The notes: generated by a model not told the origin, from the letters alone. A stretch of DNA of 64,000 nt from Bradyrhizobium sp. MOS002 (GCF_003020115.1 NZ_PYFX01000003.1:434001-498000), one strand, 5' to 3'. Numbered from the stretch's first letter, positions 21,026-29,528 are shown. Numbers and translations: made by a program.

Positions 21026-22111
21026 CTATGCGGTCGCCCTCTGGATGCTGACTTCGCCGACACCGACCTCGCGGGCCGTATTCACTATTGCCGCCCAGGT
21101 GTCATCCGGCAAGGGGATGCCGTTTCGGGTGCGCTCCGCCCGGGTTTTCCGCTCGGGGTCGCCGGGAATGAGCACCTGATCGACCCCGGCCACCGGCCTG
21201 GTGGCACGGATGAAGTCGGCATAGCGCGACACCTCTGCGTCAAAGACATGGGAGGTATCGACCACTTTCGGATCGATGTAGAACGCCAGCATGCCGTTGG
21301 CGAAGCGCCGACCGCCGGACGTGGCCCCGGTTCCGGTCAACGCACCGCCGAGCAGCTCGCACATGAAGGCAAGCCCCGAACCTTTGTGCTCGCCGAAGGC
21401 GCGGATCGCGCCCGTTCCCTTGGTGTGGTCGCGCGGCCCGTCCGGCGTGAAGGGCCCGTAGAGCACGGCCGGCTCCTCGCTCAGGCTGCCGTCGGCATCG
21501 ACCAGCGCGCCCTTCGGCAGCTTCTTGCCGCCGCGGCTTGCGACCAGCACCTTGCCCTCCGCCACCACCGAAGTCGCGAAATCCAGCACGATCGGATCCC
21601 GGCCCTCGCGCGGAATGCCGACGCAATAGGGGGCGGTGGAGAGCCGTTTCTCGACACCGCCGAACGGCGCCACCAGCAGCGAGCCCGCAGCATTGACGAA
21701 ATGCACCGAGATCAGTCCTTCGGCGGCGGCCATTTCGGCCCAGTCGCCGACGCGGCCGATATGGCCGGCATTGCGCAGTGCGACGGCGGCAAGTCCCGCC
21801 TTCCTGCATTTCTCGATACCGATCCGGACCGCCTGCGGCGTCACCGTCTGGCCGTAACCGAACTTGCCGTCGACCACCGCGAGCGAGGGCGTATCGAGCA
21901 CCAATTCCGCGTTCTGGTTCGGCACGACCGCGCCGGACTTCTGCCAACGGATATAGACGGGGACGCGGATCACGCCGTGGCTGTCATGGCCGGTCAGATT
22001 CGCCGTGGTCAGGTAGGTGGCGATGCGCCGGGCTTCGTCAGGCAACGACTGCGCATGCTCGAAGACCTCGGTGACGAAGTCGATCAGCTTCTGAACCTGG
22101 ATGATGACCAT
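21026..22111 (-). CDS. Ldh family (malate/lactate dehydrogenase-like) oxidoreductase
   Basis: 361 residues of the MDH2/LDH2 NAD(P)-dependent family (like YlbC/AllD and Mdh2), unrelated to classical Rossmann lactate dehydrogenases. Marks are the HDSHGV-like ANLTGHDSHGVIRVP, GKFGYGQTV, and ALRNAGHIGRVGDWAE. The ATG at 22111 is preferred over a frame extension because the family begins here and GAGG lies upstream. It oxidises or reduces a 2-hydroxy acid. It heads the minus-strand set with the HpaI-type aldolase and UxaA-like dehydratase. The spacer to the aldolase contains a degraded family A repeat half. Confidence 0.87.
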   Translation of the reverse strand: MVIIQVQKLIDFVTEVFEHAQSLPDEARRIATYLTTANLTGHDSHGVIRVPVYIRWQKSGAVVPNQNAELVLDTPSLAVVDGKFGYGQTVTPQAVRIGIEKCRKAGLAAVALRNAGHIGRVGDWAEMAAAEGLISVHFVNAAGSLLVAPFGGVEKRLSTAPYCVGIPREGRDPIVLDFATSVVAEGKVLVASRGGKKLPKGALVDADGSLSEEPAVLYGPFTPDGPRDHTKGTGAIRAFGEHKGSGLAFMCELLGGALTGTGATSGGRRFANGMLAFYIDPKVVDTSHVFDAEVSRYADFIRATRPVAGVDQVLIPGDPERKTRAERTRNGIPLPDDTWAAIVNTAREVGVGEVSIQRATA

Positions 22112-22229
22112 GAGGATCTGTTTGCCTCTACCTCGGCGCCGATTTTGCAGCGATCGGCTTGAGCAGCACTTGAGCGAAAAAATGCGGCGGTGTCCATGAT
22201 TGTTGCCGCGCGCTCGCGCATATCTGCTT

Positions 22230-22748
22230 TCACTCCTCGGCACTTGCCTCCTCGGCCTTGCCCAGCTCTGCGAGACTCCGTTCGAGCTCGCCAAGCATCT
22301 CCTGCAGTTCTACGAGCTTGCGTGCGCCAAAGCGTCGCGTGATCTCCGCATAGATCGCTTCGGAGGACGGCGCGACGGAGGCCATCAGCTTCACGCCCTT
22401 TTCCGAGATCGAGACCATGCTGCGGCGCTGGTCCGCCTTCGCGGTCTTGCGCTCGATCAGGTTGCGCGCCTCCAGATCGCGCAGGATGCGCGACAGGCTC
22501 GGTCCGAGCAGGAACGCCGTCCGCGCCAGTTCCGTGACTTCGACCGTGTCGATCGCCGCGAGCGCGCGCAGGATGCGCCATTGCTGCTCGGTCAGGCCAT
22601 GCTCACGCAACGAGGGACGGAATTGCCGCATCACGGCTTCGCGTGCCCGCAACAACGACATCGGCAGCGAACGCGAGAAGTCGCGCATCGGCACCTGCCG
22701 CACGGCGGCTGCGCCGTCGTCCGCTGGATCAGCCGGTCTCTTCGTCAT
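22230..22748 (-). CDS. hpaR: MarR-family regulator of homoprotocatechuate degradation (HpaR/HpcR-like)
   Basis: 172 residues with a winged helix-turn-helix of the MarR family (about 45-140). The stretch SLLRAREAVMRQFRPSLREH matches the HpaR subgroup, which represses the meta-cleavage operon until homoprotocatechuate or a related aromatic binds. It diverges from hpaH with 110 bp between the starts; a perfect 16-bp palindrome in that spacer is the likely operator, which would also give autoregulation. The C-terminal tail is rich in Glu and Ala. Confidence 0.88.
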   Translation of the reverse strand: MTKRPADPADDGAAAVRQVPMRDFSRSLPMSLLRAREAVMRQFRPSLREHGLTEQQWRILRALAAIDTVEVTELARTAFLLGPSLSRILRDLEARNLIERKTAKADQRRSMVSISEKGVKLMASVAPSSEAIYAEITRRFGARKLVELQEMLGELERSLAELGKAEEASAEE

Positions 22749-22799
22749 GACGCCCTTTCAAGCCGCGAAACGTTTGCAGTGCAGCAAGCCAATTTGCGA

Positions 22800-22828
22800 T
22801 TGACGCATTCACTTAACATGTTAAGTAT
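22800..22828 (+). promoter_or_regulatory. Putative sigma-70-type promoter for hpa operon
   Basis: A -35-like TTGACG (22800-22805) is followed after 16-17 bases by TAAGTA/AAGTAT (22822-22828), about 30 bases before the hpaH ATG. The -10 match is modest. The palindrome of 22811-22826 fills the spacer and touches the -10, so a bound repressor would block RNA polymerase. Confidence 0.4.
22811..22826. promoter_or_regulatory. Perfect 16-bp palindrome, putative HpaR operator
   Basis: ACTTAACATGTTAAGT is fully self-complementary and sits between the divergent hpaR and hpaH genes, 33 bases before the hpaH ATG. Its size and AT-rich symmetric form are typical of MarR-family operators. I saw no second copy while reading the other spacers. 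Confidence 0.6.
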
Positions 22829-22858
22829 CTTCGGGCACCACGATTTGTAAGATCACGA

Positions 22859-23665
22859 ATGGCGCTTTCCAACGACGATATCCGAGCTTGCGCGAGCCGT
22901 CTGCACCAGGCGGAGAAGACCCGTACGCAGATCCGGCAGCTCTCGCAGGACTTTCCCGACATCAGCATCGCTGACGCCTACGCGATTCAGAAGGCCTGGG
23001 TCGACGTCAAGATCGCCGAGGGGCGCATCGTCAGGGGACACAAGATCGGCCTGACCTCGAAGGCGATGCAGAGCGCGCTTGGCATCAACGAGCCCGATTC
23101 CGGCGTGTTGCTCGACGACATGTTCTTCGCCGATGGTGGCCTCGTCCCGACGGAACGCTTCATCGCGACGCGCGTGGAAGCCGAGCTCGCCTTCGTCATG
23201 AGCAAGCGCCTCTCAGGGCCAGACTGCACGCTGTTCGACGTGCTCAACGCCACCGACTTCGTGGTGCCGGCGCTGGAAATCCTCGACACACGCATAGAGC
23301 GCGTCGATCCCCGGACCAAGGCGACGCGAAAGATCTTCGACACCATCGCCGACAACGCGGCGAACGCCGGCATCGTGCTCGGTGGACGACCGATCCGACC
23401 GCTGGACGCTGATCTGCGCTGGATCGGCGCGCTTTGTTTCAAGAACGGCCAGCTGGAAGAGACCGGCCTCGCCGCCGGCGTGCTCAATCATCCCGCCACC
23501 GCCGTTGCCTGGCTCGCCAACAAGATCGCACCGCTTGGCCTTGCGCTCGAGCCCGGACAGGTCGTGCTCGCCGGCTCCTTCATCCGTCCGATCGAGACCC
23601 GCAAGGGCGACACAATTCAAGCCGATTATGGCGCCTACGGCTCGGTGAGTTGCTACTTCGCTTAG
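22859..23665 (+). CDS. hpaH: 2-oxo-hept-4-ene-1,7-dioate hydratase
   Basis: 268 residues, normal length for the HpaH/MhpD hydratase family in the FAH superfamily. It adds water to 2-oxohept-4-ene-1,7-dioate to give 4-hydroxy-2-oxoheptanedioate in homoprotocatechuate catabolism. Visible marks: GHKIGLTSKAMQSALGI, metal-binding Glu in VEAELAFVM, and the C-terminal GQVVLAGSF. First gene of the plus-strand hpa operon; a weak AAGA ribosome-binding site precedes the ATG. hpaF follows after 31 bp. Confidence 0.92.
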   Translation: MALSNDDIRACASRLHQAEKTRTQIRQLSQDFPDISIADAYAIQKAWVDVKIAEGRIVRGHKIGLTSKAMQSALGINEPDSGVLLDDMFFADGGLVPTERFIATRVEAELAFVMSKRLSGPDCTLFDVLNATDFVVPALEILDTRIERVDPRTKATRKIFDTIADNAANAGIVLGGRPIRPLDADLRWIGALCFKNGQLEETGLAAGVLNHPATAVAWLANKIAPLGLALEPGQVVLAGSFIRPIETRKGDTIQADYGAYGSVSCYFA

Positions 23666-23696
23666 ACGAATAAAAAAGACAGGGAGTGAAACCGCG

Positions 23697-24095
23697 ATGC
23701 CGCATTTCACGATCGAATATTCGGCCAATCTCGACGACCGCCTCGACATCGGCGCGGCGTGCGAGGTGGTGCGCAAGGCGGCGGTCGAGACCGGCATCTT
23801 CCCGCTCGGCGGCATCCGCGTCCGCGCCATCAGGTGCGAGCATTATGCGATCGCCGATGCGCGGCAGGACTACGGCTTTCTCGACATGGTGCTGCGCATC
23901 GGCGAAGGCCGCGATCTGCCAACCCGCAAGACGGCCGGCGAGCATGTCTTCCAGGCGCTCTCCCGGCATCTCGATCCCGTCTTCGCAAGCTCGAAATTCG
24001 CCCTGTCGTTCGACATGCAGATCAACGACAAGGACACGAGCTGGAAGCGCAACAACATCCACGATGCCCTGAAAGCGGAGGCCGCCCATGGATAA
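23697..24095 (+). CDS. hpaF: 5-carboxymethyl-2-hydroxymuconate delta-isomerase
   Basis: 132 residues, as expected for CHMI. The protein begins MPHFTIEYSANL; Pro2 becomes the N-terminal catalytic proline of this tautomerase after Met removal. It isomerises 5-carboxymethyl-2-hydroxymuconate before decarboxylation. The start has AGGGAG upstream. The 3' end overlaps hpaE by eight bases, indicating coupled translation. Confidence 0.92.
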   Translation: MPHFTIEYSANLDDRLDIGAACEVVRKAAVETGIFPLGGIRVRAIRCEHYAIADARQDYGFLDMVLRIGEGRDLPTRKTAGEHVFQALSRHLDPVFASSKFALSFDMQINDKDTSWKRNNIHDALKAEAAHG

Positions 24096-25626
24096 GTCCA
24101 CGCCGAAAGCCGATGTGTTCCAGGCCAACCGCGACCGCGTCGCGCCGCTGCTGAAGACGCTGCGCGCCGACGGCATCGGCCACATGATCGACGGCAAGAT
24201 CGTGCCGTCGATCTCAGGCGAAACGTTCGAGACCAAGTCGCCGGTCGACGGCGCGACGCTCGCAAGCGTTGCCCGCGGCAATGCCGAGGACGTCGATCGC
24301 GCCGCCACCGCTGCCGCCCTCGCCTTCAAATCCTGGCGCGACATGGGCCCAGTGATGCGGAAGAAGCTGCTGCATCGCGTCGCCGACGCCATCGAGAACA
24401 ATGCCGAGGACATCGCGGTGCTCGAATGCATCGACACCGGCCAGGCCTATCGCTTCATGGCCAAGGCCGCGATCCGCGCCGCCGAGAATTTCCGCTTCTT
24501 CGCGGACAGATGCGGCGAGGCGCGCGACGGCCAGAACACGCCGAGCGACGAGCATTGGAACGTCTCGACGCGCGTGCCGATCGGCCCGGTCGGCGTCATC
24601 ACGCCGTGGAATACGCCGTTCATGCTTTCGACCTGGAAGATCGCGCCTGCCCTCGCAGCAGGCTGCACGGTCGTGCACAAGCCGGCGGAGTGGTCGCCGG
24701 TCACGGCGGCTATTCTGGCAAAGCTCGTCAAGGAAGCCGGCGTTCCCGACGGCGTGCTCAACACCGTGCACGGATTCGGCGAGGAGGCCGGCAAGGCGCT
24801 GACCGAGCATCCCGCCATCAAGGCGATCGGCTTCGTCGGCGAAAGTTCGACGGGCTCGGCGATCATGGTTCAGGGCGCGCCCACGCTGAAGCGCGTGCAT
24901 TTCGAGCTCGGTGGCAAGAACCCGGTGATCGTGTTCGACGACGCCGATCTAGACCGCGCGCTCGATGCGGTCGTGTTCATGATCTACTCGCTCAACGGCG
25001 AGCGCTGCACGTCGTCGAGTCGCCTGCTGATCCAGGCCGGCATCGCGGAAAAGTTCATCGAGAAGCTGACCGCGCGGGTGAAAGCCCTGAAGGTCGGCCA
25101 TCCCCTCGATCCCGCAACCGAGATCGGACCGCTGATCCACGAACGTCACCTGGCGAAAGTCTGCTCCTATTTCGACATCGCACGCCAGGACGGCGCGAAG
25201 ATCGCCGTTGGCGGCAAGGCCTATGACGGCCCGGGCGGTGGACATTATGTCGAGCCGACTTTGGTGACCGGCGCCCACGGCAAGATGCGCGTGGCACAGG
25301 AAGAGGTGTTCGGCCCCTTCCTCACCGTGCTGCCCTTCCGCGACGAGGCCGATGCCATCGAGATCGCCAACGACATCCGCTATGGCCTGACCGGCTATGT
25401 CTGGACCAACGACCTTGGCCGCGCGTTGCGTGTCGCGGATGCGCTGGAAGCCGGCATGATCTGGCTGAACTCGGAAAACGTCCGCCATCTGCCGACGCCG
25501 TTCGGTGGGATGAAGGCCTCAGGCATCGGCCGCGACGGCGGCGATTACTCGTTCGATTTCTACATGGAAACCAAGCATGTCTCGGTGGCGCGGGGCACGC
25601 ACAAGATTCAAAAGCTGGGAATCTAG
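24088..25626 (+). CDS. hpaE: 5-carboxymethyl-2-hydroxymuconate semialdehyde dehydrogenase
   Basis: 512 residues, NAD-dependent aldehyde dehydrogenase. The general base Glu273 (FELGGKNP) and nucleophile Cys307 (NGERCTSSSR) are present, as is the coenzyme motif FVGESSTGSAI. In context with hpaD, hpaF and hpaH it oxidises the ring-cleavage semialdehyde to the dicarboxylate. Aldehyde dehydrogenases are broad, but cluster position makes HpaE the best call. It overlaps hpaF by eight bases. Confidence 0.9.
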   Translation: MDKSTPKADVFQANRDRVAPLLKTLRADGIGHMIDGKIVPSISGETFETKSPVDGATLASVARGNAEDVDRAATAAALAFKSWRDMGPVMRKKLLHRVADAIENNAEDIAVLECIDTGQAYRFMAKAAIRAAENFRFFADRCGEARDGQNTPSDEHWNVSTRVPIGPVGVITPWNTPFMLSTWKIAPALAAGCTVVHKPAEWSPVTAAILAKLVKEAGVPDGVLNTVHGFGEEAGKALTEHPAIKAIGFVGESSTGSAIMVQGAPTLKRVHFELGGKNPVIVFDDADLDRALDAVVFMIYSLNGERCTSSSRLLIQAGIAEKFIEKLTARVKALKVGHPLDPATEIGPLIHERHLAKVCSYFDIARQDGAKIAVGGKAYDGPGGGHYVEPTLVTGAHGKMRVAQEEVFGPFLTVLPFRDEADAIEIANDIRYGLTGYVWTNDLGRALRVADALEAGMIWLNSENVRHLPTPFGGMKASGIGRDGGDYSFDFYMETKHVSVARGTHKIQKLGI

Positions 25627-25628
25627 AA

Positions 25629-25715
25629 CCGCCGTCGTTCCGGGACGGCGCGGAGCGTCGAACCCGGAACCTCGAGATTCCGGGTTCGGCTCTACGAGCC
25701 GCCCCGGAATGACGG
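25629..25715. repeat. Palindromic intergenic element, family F
   Basis: Arms CCGTCGTTCCGGG and CCCCGGAATGACGG with an inner CCCGGAACCTCGAGATTCCGGG hairpin. Copies lie at 29420-29519 and 37218-37305. It splits hpaE from hpaD within the operon, so it would be transcribed and could alter mRNA stability. Confidence 0.75.
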
Positions 25716-25738
25716 GGGACCTCAAGAGGGGAAACGCA

Positions 25739-26722
25739 ATGCCCGTACCGCAACATATCTTCGAGCCGCCGTTCAATATCATCCGCTCGAGTCACGTCGT
25801 GCTCGACGTGACCGACCTGAAGCTCAGCCGCGCGTTCTACGAGAGCACCGTCGGCCTGCATGTCGAGGACGCCGACGACGAAGTCGTGTATCTGCGCGCT
25901 TCTGAAGAGCATCAGCACCACTCGCTGGTGCTGCGGAAAGCCGCCGGTCCCGCCTGCAACCGCCTCGGCTTCAAGGTCGGCAACGAGAAGGATCTCGACA
26001 AGGCTGCCGCGTTCCTCTCCGAGAACGGAATGGGCTACGCGTTCGTCGACCAGCCGTACCAGGGCCGCACGCTGCAATTCACCGACCCCTTCGGCTTCCA
26101 GATCGAGCTGTATGCGTCGATGGAGCGGCGGCCACATCTGCTGCGCCGCTACGACCTCTACCGGGGCTGCCATCCGCAGCGGCTCGACCATTTCAACGTT
26201 TTCGCCGCCGAGGTGCAGGACACCGTCGAATTCTATGCCCGGCTCGGCTTCCGTCTCACCGAATACGCCGAGGAGGACGGACCGAACGGGCGCATCGCCG
26301 CTGCCTGGATGCATCGCAAGGGCAATGTCCACGACTTCGCCATCACCAATGGCAAGGGCCCGCGGCTGCACCATTTCGCCTATTGGACGCCGACGGCGAT
26401 GAACATCATCCATCTCTGCGACGTCATGGCCTCGCAGGGCTTCGTGAAGAACATCGAGCGTGGCCCCGGCCGCCACGGCATCTCGAATGCGTTCTTCCTC
26501 TACGTCCGCGACCCCGATGGACACCGGCTCGAACTCTATACCAGCGACTATTTCACCGGCGATCACGACCACGAGCCGCTGCGCTGGTCGCTGCGCGATC
26601 CGCGCCGCCAGACATTGTGGGGCGCACCTGCCCCGCGCTCCTGGTTCGAGCAGGGCTCGCTGTTCTCAGGGCAGACCGTGCGCGAGCCGAAGTTCGTGGC
26701 CGACGTGCTGGTGGCGGATTGA
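25739..26722 (+). CDS. hpaD: 3,4-dihydroxyphenylacetate 2,3-dioxygenase (homoprotocatechuate extradiol dioxygenase)
   Basis: 327 residues of the vicinal-oxygen-chelate type I extradiol dioxygenases. The metal triad is visible: His151 (RLDHFNVF), His211/212 (RLHHFAYW) and Glu265 (RLELYTSDYF); second-sphere His198 (VHDFA) is also kept. Strong resemblance to the Brevibacterium/Arthrobacter HPCD type rather than the E. coli LigB-type HpaD. It opens the ring of homoprotocatechuate next to the diol. ATG 25739 is used; a longer frame begins inside the family F repeat. Confidence 0.93.
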   Translation: MPVPQHIFEPPFNIIRSSHVVLDVTDLKLSRAFYESTVGLHVEDADDEVVYLRASEEHQHHSLVLRKAAGPACNRLGFKVGNEKDLDKAAAFLSENGMGYAFVDQPYQGRTLQFTDPFGFQIELYASMERRPHLLRRYDLYRGCHPQRLDHFNVFAAEVQDTVEFYARLGFRLTEYAEEDGPNGRIAAAWMHRKGNVHDFAITNGKGPRLHHFAYWTPTAMNIIHLCDVMASQGFVKNIERGPGRHGISNAFFLYVRDPDGHRLELYTSDYFTGDHDHEPLRWSLRDPRRQTLWGAPAPRSWFEQGSLFSGQTVREPKFVADVLVAD

Positions 26723-26748
26723 TGCTTGTAGTCGGAAACTCTCAAGCT

Positions 26749-26874
26749 GTCGTCCCGGCGAAGGCCGGGACCATAACCACAGGGAGACGTTTGACGAAAG
26801 TTGGTCGTTCGGGATTGCCACGGCGCACTATCGGTAGATCACGCGGTATGGGTCCCGGCCTTCGCCGGGACGAC
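26749..26874. repeat. Palindromic intergenic element, family D, perfect 24-bp arms
   Basis: The left arm (26749-26772, GTCGTCCCGGCGAAGG...) and right arm (26851-26874) are exact inverse complements. Relatives lie at 45841-45890, 47589-47709 and 53780-53912. It stands between hpaD and hpaG inside the operon. Confidence 0.8.
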
Positions 26875-26883
26875 AAAGGAACA

Positions 26884-26898
26884 ATGAGCAGCCAATGA
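26884..26898 (+). other. Four-codon mini-ORF overlapping hpaG start
   Basis: AAAGGAAC stands 6-7 bases before an ATG at 26884 that encodes only Met-Ser-Ser-Gln and stops at a TGA overlapping the ATG of the next gene (26895). The better-spaced start therefore serves the mini-ORF, and the enzyme may be translated by re-initiation. Confidence 0.35.
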
Positions 26899-27764
26899 CA
26901 CTCCCTCGCCTCGCCACCTACTCCGTCAAGGGTGCTATCAGCTACGGCGCCGTCGTCGATGGCGGCATCGTCGATCTCTCCGCGCGCCACGCCAAGGACT
27001 ATCCGACGCTGCGCGAGGTGATCGCGGCAGGAAAGCTCGCGAGCCTCGCCGAAGAGGCCGCCGGCCGCGCGCCCGATCATGCGCTGAGTGACATCATCTG
27101 GCTGCCGCCGGTGCCCGCGCCGGAAAAGATCATCTGCATCGGCGTCAACTATCCCGACCGCAACGCCGAGTACAAGGACGGCCAGGACGCACCGAAATAT
27201 CCGAGCATGTTCATGCGCTCGCCGCGCTCCTTCGTCGGCCACGACACACCGCTGGTGCGCCCGCGCGCCTCGGCGCAGCTCGACTATGAGGGCGAGATCG
27301 TGCTGGTGATCGGCAAGCAAGGCCGGCATATTCCGGAAAGTTCGGCGCTCGATCACATCGCCGCGCTGACGCTCTGCAACGAAGGCTCGGTGCGCGACTG
27401 GCTGCGCCATGCCAAGTTCAACGTCACGCAGGGCAAGAACTTCGATTCCAGCGGCAGCCTCGGCCCGTGGCTGGTGCCCTACACGCAGGAATCGCAGGTC
27501 GCCGACATCCGCCTCACCACCCACGTCAACGGCGAGTTGCGGCAGGACGACCGCACCAGCCGGCTGATGTTCCCGTTCCGCTATCTCATCAGCTATATCT
27601 CGACTTTCGCAACGCTCGTCCCCGGTGACATCATCGTGACGGGCACGCCGACCGGCGCTGGTGCACGGTTCGATCCGCCGCGCTATCTGAAGCCCGGCGA
27701 TGTCATTGAGGTCGAGGCGGAAGGCATCGGAAAATTGCGCAACGGCGTCGTCGACGAAGCCTGA
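26895..27764 (+). CDS. hpaG: Fumarylacetoacetate hydrolase family decarboxylase/isomerase (HpaG-like)
   Basis: 289 residues, single FAH domain with the metal-binding acids in AQLDYEGEIVLVIGK and catalytic region EKIICIGVNYPDRNAEY. In enteric bacteria HpaG is a fused two-domain protein that decarboxylates and isomerises 5-oxo-pent-3-ene-1,2,5-tricarboxylate; here only one copy is present, so it may do both jobs or be helped by a gene elsewhere. Cluster position supports the role. Related FAH proteins hydrolyse acylpyruvates, the main alternative. Confidence 0.82.
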   Translation: MTLPRLATYSVKGAISYGAVVDGGIVDLSARHAKDYPTLREVIAAGKLASLAEEAAGRAPDHALSDIIWLPPVPAPEKIICIGVNYPDRNAEYKDGQDAPKYPSMFMRSPRSFVGHDTPLVRPRASAQLDYEGEIVLVIGKQGRHIPESSALDHIAALTLCNEGSVRDWLRHAKFNVTQGKNFDSSGSLGPWLVPYTQESQVADIRLTTHVNGELRQDDRTSRLMFPFRYLISYISTFATLVPGDIIVTGTPTGAGARFDPPRYLKPGDVIEVEAEGIGKLRNGVVDEA

Positions 27765-27789
27765 ACAAGAATTGAAATGGAATAGTGCC

Positions 27790-29418
27790 ATGACCACCCT
27801 CACCGGCGGCGAAGCGATCGTAAGCGGCCTTGTCGCCCACGGCGTCGACACCGTATTCGGCCTGCCCGGCGCGCAGGTCTACGGCCTGTTCGACGCCTTC
27901 CACCAGGCGCAGCTCAAGGTGATCGGCGCGCGGCACGAGCAAGCCTGCGGCTATATGGCGTTCGGCTATGCGCGCTCCAGCGGCAGGCCCGGCGTGTTCA
28001 GCGTGGTGCCCGGTCCCGGCGTGCTCAACGCCAGCGCCGCGCTGCTCACCGCCTTCGGCTGCAACGAGCCGGTGCTATGCGTCACCGGCCAGGTGCCGAC
28101 GCAGTTTCTGGGCAAGGGCCGCGGCCATCTGCACGAGATGCCGGATCAGCTCGCGACCTTGCGGACCTATGTGAAATGGGCGGATCGCATCGAATATCCC
28201 GGCAACGCGCCGACGACCGTCGCGCGTGCCTTCCAGGAGATGACATCCGGACGGCGTGGCCCCGCCTCGGTCGAGATGCCCTGGGACGTCTTCACCCAGC
28301 GCGCGGACACGGCTGCAGCACAGGTGCTGGAGCCTTTGCCCGCGCCGCAGCCCGACCCCGATATGATCAAGCAGGCGGCCGCGCTGATCAGGAACAGCAA
28401 GGCGCCGATGATCTTCGTCGGCAGCGGCGCGATCGAAGCGCGCGAGGAGATTCTCGAACTCGCCGAGATGATCGACGCGCCGGTCGTCGCCTTCCGCAGC
28501 GGCCGCGGCATCGTCTCCAATGCGCATGAGCTCGGCCTGACGATGGCGGCAGCCTACAAGCTGTGGCCGACGACAGATTTGATGATCGCGATCGGCACGC
28601 GCGCCGAACTGCCGGCATCGGGCTTCCGCTGGCCGTATCAGCCGAAGGGGCTGAAATCCATTCGTGTCGATATCGATCCGGCCGAGATGCGCCGGCTCGC
28701 CTCCGATGTCGCTATCGTCGCCGACGCCAAAGCCGGCACGGCCGATCTCGTCGCAGCCGTGAAGAAGGCCGGCTACGCCAGGACCAGCGGCCGGCGCGGA
28801 GACATCCGCGAGGCCACGGGATCGGCGCAAGCCGAGATCCAGCGCATCCAGCCGCAGATGGCGTATCTCAACATTCTGCGCGAGGTGCTGCCGGCGAATG
28901 CGATCGTGACCGATGAATTGTCCCAGTTCGGTTTCGCATCCTGGTACGGCTTTCCGATCTACGAGCCGCGCACCTTCATCACATCAGGCTATCAGGGCAC
29001 GCTCGGTTCGGGCTTCCCGACCGCGCTCGGCGCCAAGGTCGCCAATCCCGACAAGCCGGTGGTGGCGATCACCGGCGACGGCGGCTTCATGTTCGGCGTG
29101 CAGGAACTCTCCACCGCCGTGCAGTTCAACATCGGCGTGGTGACGCTGGTGTTCAACAACAACGCCTACGGCAATGTCCGCCGCGACCAGCGGGAGCGCT
29201 TCGACGGCCGCGTGGTGGCGTCCGATCTGGTCAACCCGGATTTCGTCAAGCTCGCCGAGTCCTTTGGCGTCGCATCCGCGCGCGTCACCGCGCCGGACCA
29301 GTTCAAGGCGGCGATGGAGAAGGCGCTGGCCCATGGCGGGCCGTATCTGATCTCCGTGGAAGTGACGCGGGACTCGGAAGTCAGCCCGTGGGCATTCATT
29401 CATCCGCCGAAGCCTTGA
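27790..29418 (+). CDS. Thiamine-diphosphate-dependent enzyme, acetolactate synthase-like
   Basis: 542 residues with the three-domain plan of the ThDP decarboxylase/synthase family. Glu50 (ARHEQACGYMAFGYA) is the cofactor-activating residue, and the ThDP/Mg motif runs from GDGGFMFGVQ to FNNNAYGN. No ILV regulatory subunit is adjacent, so a catabolic role is likelier than valine synthesis. As last gene of the hpa operon, 25 bp after hpaG, it might decarboxylate an aryl- or ketoacid feeding homoprotocatechuate, or handle the semialdehyde product (inference). ATG 27790 chosen over a frame extension into hpaG. Confidence 0.83.
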   Translation: MTTLTGGEAIVSGLVAHGVDTVFGLPGAQVYGLFDAFHQAQLKVIGARHEQACGYMAFGYARSSGRPGVFSVVPGPGVLNASAALLTAFGCNEPVLCVTGQVPTQFLGKGRGHLHEMPDQLATLRTYVKWADRIEYPGNAPTTVARAFQEMTSGRRGPASVEMPWDVFTQRADTAAAQVLEPLPAPQPDPDMIKQAAALIRNSKAPMIFVGSGAIEAREEILELAEMIDAPVVAFRSGRGIVSNAHELGLTMAAAYKLWPTTDLMIAIGTRAELPASGFRWPYQPKGLKSIRVDIDPAEMRRLASDVAIVADAKAGTADLVAAVKKAGYARTSGRRGDIREATGSAQAEIQRIQPQMAYLNILREVLPANAIVTDELSQFGFASWYGFPIYEPRTFITSGYQGTLGSGFPTALGAKVANPDKPVVAITGDGGFMFGVQELSTAVQFNIGVVTLVFNNNAYGNVRRDQRERFDGRVVASDLVNPDFVKLAESFGVASARVTAPDQFKAAMEKALAHGGPYLISVEVTRDSEVSPWAFIHPPKP

Positions 29419-29419
29419 G

Positions 29420-29519
29420 GTCGTTCCGGGACGATGCGCAGCATCGAACCCGGAACCGCGAGATTCTCAGGTGCAACTGCGCACCATAGTTCGCGCTAAC
29501 GCGCGTCCCGGAATGACGA
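29420..29519. repeat. Palindromic intergenic element, family F variant
   Basis: Arms TCGTTCCGGGACG and CGTCCCGGAATGACGA with a diverged centre containing a GGTGCAACTGCGCACC small hairpin. It lies between convergent genes (ThDP enzyme and alkB), where it could terminate both transcripts. Confidence 0.7.
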
Positions 29520-29528
29520 ACGCGAACG

